Part shown: positions 20,103 through 22,723 of the stretch, piece after piece
How positions within the stretch are numbered: position 1 is the stretch's first letter
Layout: every line of letters begins with the position of its first letter
Assembly (NCBI GenBank): GCA_034698045.1
Contig: JAQGAU010000911.1
Span: 1 to 22,723, forward strand
Length of the DNA: 22,723 nt
Reading direction: 5' to 3'
Origin: Paramacrobiotus richtersi
Lineage: Eukaryota; Tardigrada; Eutardigrada; Parachela; Macrobiotidae
Notes under the pieces: generated by a model
The model's database searches: none
What the model saw: the letters and a program-made list of their open reading frames with translations, nothing else
Told to the model about the DNA's origin: nothing
Program-made: the position numbers and the translations under genes

Positions 20103-21463
20103 GCCACACTGGGTTGTCTTTGTCAGCAGTCAGTGAAATATGATGTGCCACACGAATGGGAGCTATGTGCACGTAGGTCTAGTCAGTTCTGTATCTGAAC
20201 GAAAGTTCGACATGTTCATAACGTCACGTAGCGTTATAATGAATTGTTTCCTTCCTTTTTTTAATATAATTTTATTTCGTTCATAATAATGTCCGCCTGC
20301 GCAATGAGTGGCAGCATATAATCTAGCATTAGTAGGTAAAACCAGCAATGCTCATGTCATTAACAGATATATCAGGTATATCGAAAATCACGCTTTGTTA
20401 CTTAATAATGTGCTTCAGAATGCCACCGCTGTACCACTAGCGAGTAGCGACCCCATGTGCAACTAAATGAAAAAACAATAAATTTCATCCACGTCCAGTA
20501 TGTTTGCGCTTCGAGTCTTCCCTGAGGTTACACCTCCATCCTGCGTCCATTTGAGGATGAATTGCATACGTCTGCACATGCGGCGTTGGAATTCTTCGGC
20601 AAATGTTATGTGTTCGGTGCGGAGTGCTCAGCGGTTGCCAGCGCTCTCCGTAGCGCTGCAATACAGGCAAAGTTGCGCTGTAAAAATATCTTTTTGTACC
20701 GTTAACGCACCGTGCGTTATAGTCCCCAAAGCTGAACCATTAGATATTTAGATTTATTACAGCAACTGCGTGTCACGGTCTCGAGCGATTTTGTTATCCC
20801 GAAGAATCGAAGATATATTTGCACCATTAGAAAGACTTGTATGAATTGCCGTTTGCGATCGAAACAGTCCAGTTCCTCACAAGTACAGTGAAACTACTTG
20901 TTATGATCCCGAAGCAAATCAGACATGAGACAGAGTGAACATGTTTGCTTAGCAACGGCATGGTCCACGATTCCGCGAACTCAGTGTCTTGCATTGTCAG
21001 GTCCGAACGAGCAACGCTTTAAGTTAGGGATCAAATCGCTTTCTGACGAAAGATTTACAATGGATTTCGAAAACAGCTGTTTATGGATTCTGGAATTTAT
21101 CCATACATTCCGATAATACGGCAACATCTAGGAAGGCATAGACAGCAGGGTGAACAATATCGTGCTGCGTGCAGGTTTTCGAGACCGCGAAGGCCAGGTG
21201 ACCTCAACTGTACATCTCGCTGTTTGGAACTCACTCAACTCAGCCTTCCAAAGAACTTTAATGTAATAGAAGTATACATGCTGGAGCTGCCTATAATTCG
21301 CTATTAATCATCTACCTTGGACATCGATTTAGGCTTTAAAAGTAAACAGCTGCCGACACGAGACAAATAAATGCAGAAAAATGTTGTTAGCGTTGCATTC
21401 CGCAAGACCAGCACTGTCACAGACCTTGTCCTGGTCAATAATCAATGCTTTCTTGATTAGCTG
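20103..21463. other. Intergenic region between DIRAS-like exon and Ig gene
   Basis: Apart from the coding-like segment at 20485-20677 nothing convincing is seen. AATAAA near 20478 (plus strand) could serve the DIRAS-like exon but lies almost 900 bases away. The frames at 20925-21116 and 21083-21307 have no known motif and no good splice context. The 3' UTR of the Ig gene (minus strand) should occupy the right end. Confidence 0.35.
20485..20677 (-). other. Weak coding-like segment, unidentified
   Basis: On the minus strand an acceptor-like site (TATTTTTACAG, just above 20677) leads into an open frame of about 64 codons ending in TGA at 20485-20487. It is Arg/His/Pro-rich, with WQPLSTPHRTHNICRR and a C-terminal KRKHTGRG. 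The segment is more G+C-rich than its flanks. The plus strand is also open across it. No family is recognised and no partner exon was found, so this is a possibility only. Confidence 0.15.
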
Positions 21464-22723
21464 CTAGATGAGCTTCAGGTTAATGGTCTGCACAACAAAC
21501 TCATCCTCCTCCATGTACGGTCGCACCCAAACTTCATACTGCCCACTGAAGGATCTCGGCAGGTATGGAATTGACATGCTGAGATGATCCTCGTGAAGTG
21601 CAAAATCTGCACCGTGCGGGAAAATGGACTCTTTCAAAGCGTGCAAAGGATGCGATGTTGGTGCCCAGATAATACGGCGATTACAGCGGACGATGTAACG
21701 GAGGACTGTGTGTTTCGTCATCCGGATTTTTAGCTTGGAAAGTAGTGTAACGTTCGTTCCTGCTGGGCGGGTCACATTCAAGACCGGTGCTTCGAACACA
21801 TCAGCCGGATTTAGAATGGGCCTAGGAAACAGTTCGTGTTAGAATATCTCGTATACTCGATTTAAGGATGCGTGTACAAAGGTACAATGGATAAATGTGT
21901 TGTCGTAAGTGCACAGGTCAATAAACGAAGACAACACATCTAAGAAATGTGTGTTTAGCCCATCGAGCGGTACTGTGTGAGTGCCACTATGACGTAATCT
22001 CCAGCACGGTGGCAGGAGCAAAACATGGACAATTTATAAGAAGCAACGCAATTCCCCAATACTTAAGGGTGATACCGTTGTATGTTTTTGCACATCGTTT
22101 GCCAGTTGGCGATATTTTTTTCAATACAATATGGGTGACCCGGGAACGCGTTGGCAACATACCGGTGTTCTGATCGAACCGTCGTACACCGCACTGACAA
22201 TTATATCGGTAGAACCGTAGTTATCTCTAGGATCCCGATCCGTTACACGACATGCAACATTAACGTGGACCACTCGAAGGCACTGTGCTTACGTGAGGCG
22301 GTATCCATGATTTATACATAAATCATCGGGCTTATTCGTCAGATAACAGTAGCAGTACATGCTCCCCACGGCGCTATAGGTTACGTTGTGAATAAAAAGG
22401 TAAGCGGTGATGGATATTCGGGTTTGGCTGTAGATAAGCGCTGAAGGGTATCCTTTACAAATCACTTCATGCACGGGGCAAGCGTTGTGTTCCCATAGCA
22501 CCTGCCCTAGATCCGGAGATGTCACATTCTGGTTCGGGCAATGGTCTAACCGGCAACTGAAGACTGCCGTTTGTCCCAGTCTTGCTCGGACCAAGTTTAA
22601 TGGCTGCGCTGGCCAGTGGCACCATGACCCCGCCGTTTATAATTATACTTACCCAACATCTTATCGCCCACTTGAGGCACTGGACTACATGGTTCAGAAA
22701 TGCCAAACAACGCGCAAATCACG
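21464..22723 (-). CDS. Secreted protein with two Ig-like domains, 3' part
   Basis: Exons in transcript order: 22723-22653 (partial; gene continues beyond the window), 22608-22293, 21821-21464. Joins are in phase (phase 1, then phase 2). The first exon encodes a hydrophobic end (VICALFG) then EPCSPVPQ, probably the tail of a signal peptide and the mature start. Exon 2 is a V-type Ig domain: LGQTAVFSC (strand B Cys), VLWEHN (strand C Trp), then ISITAYLFIHNVTYSAVG leading to MYCYC (strand F Cys). Exon 3 is a second Ig-like domain with TNVTLLSKL, a C-strand RYIVRC and FSGQYEVWVRPY; the usual B and F cysteines are absent. The protein stops soon after (NLKLI) with no transmembrane segment, so it is probably secreted. 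Asn-x-Thr glycosylation sites are present. The Ig fold of domain 1 is clear; orthology is unknown. Confidence 0.75.

Noticed and set aside
22467-22706. Minus-strand frame reading across the first intron of the Ig gene
   Set aside because: It runs through the donor GTAAGT at 22652 and is out of frame with the Ig domain; the spliced model explains the region better.

Overview
The window is genomic DNA of an invertebrate animal. Its genes are split by GT-AG introns (some only 44 to 63 bases long), and it carries an arthropod/nematode-type muscarinic receptor, microsomal clan 2 cytochromes P450 and secreted immunoglobulin-fold and lipocalin-like proteins. A panarthropod or other ecdysozoan such as a tardigrade would fit, but the sequence alone does not fix the phylum. 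I see no CRISPR array, rRNA, tRNA or virus-like element.

Layout. 1-888 (+) is the 3' end of a muscarinic acetylcholine receptor gene (third intracellular loop, TM6, TM7, tail). 1479-13382 is a cluster of three copies of one six-exon P450 gene. Copy A (minus, 1479-4226) and copy C (plus, 10495-13382) can each be assembled into an intact protein of 509 residues with identical exon lengths and intron phases. Copy B (plus, 5452-7884), head to head with A and in tandem with C, is a pseudogene. A conserved upstream module of about 90 bases with a TTCGCGAA palindrome precedes all three. An orphan piece of the same upstream DNA lies at 8655-8880, suggesting a further lost copy. Between B and C are also a coding-like exon (9121-9417, minus) and a 120-base hairpin element.

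13834-14318 is an unidentified coding-like island. 15505-18298 (+) is a seven-exon gene for a 477-residue secreted protein made of two tandem lipocalin-like domains. The two halves share cysteine spacing and two intron positions and phases, so the gene arose by internal duplication; this is the most distinctive gene here. A possible 55-residue secreted peptide follows at 18487-18654. 19402-19596 (+) is a terminal exon of a DIRAS-type Ras-family GTPase that lacks a CAAX box and has no visible G-domain exons upstream. 19964-20102 is a short inverted-repeat transposon with a perfect 8-base target duplication. 21464-22723 (minus) is the 3' part of a gene for a secreted protein with two Ig-like domains; its 5' end lies beyond the window.

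The genes do not form one pathway. The P450 cluster is a detoxification or small-molecule oxidation locus shaped by local duplication and loss. The lipocalin-like and Ig genes look like secreted binding proteins. All exon joins are inferred from splice signals, reading phase and comparison between copies; no transcript evidence was available.
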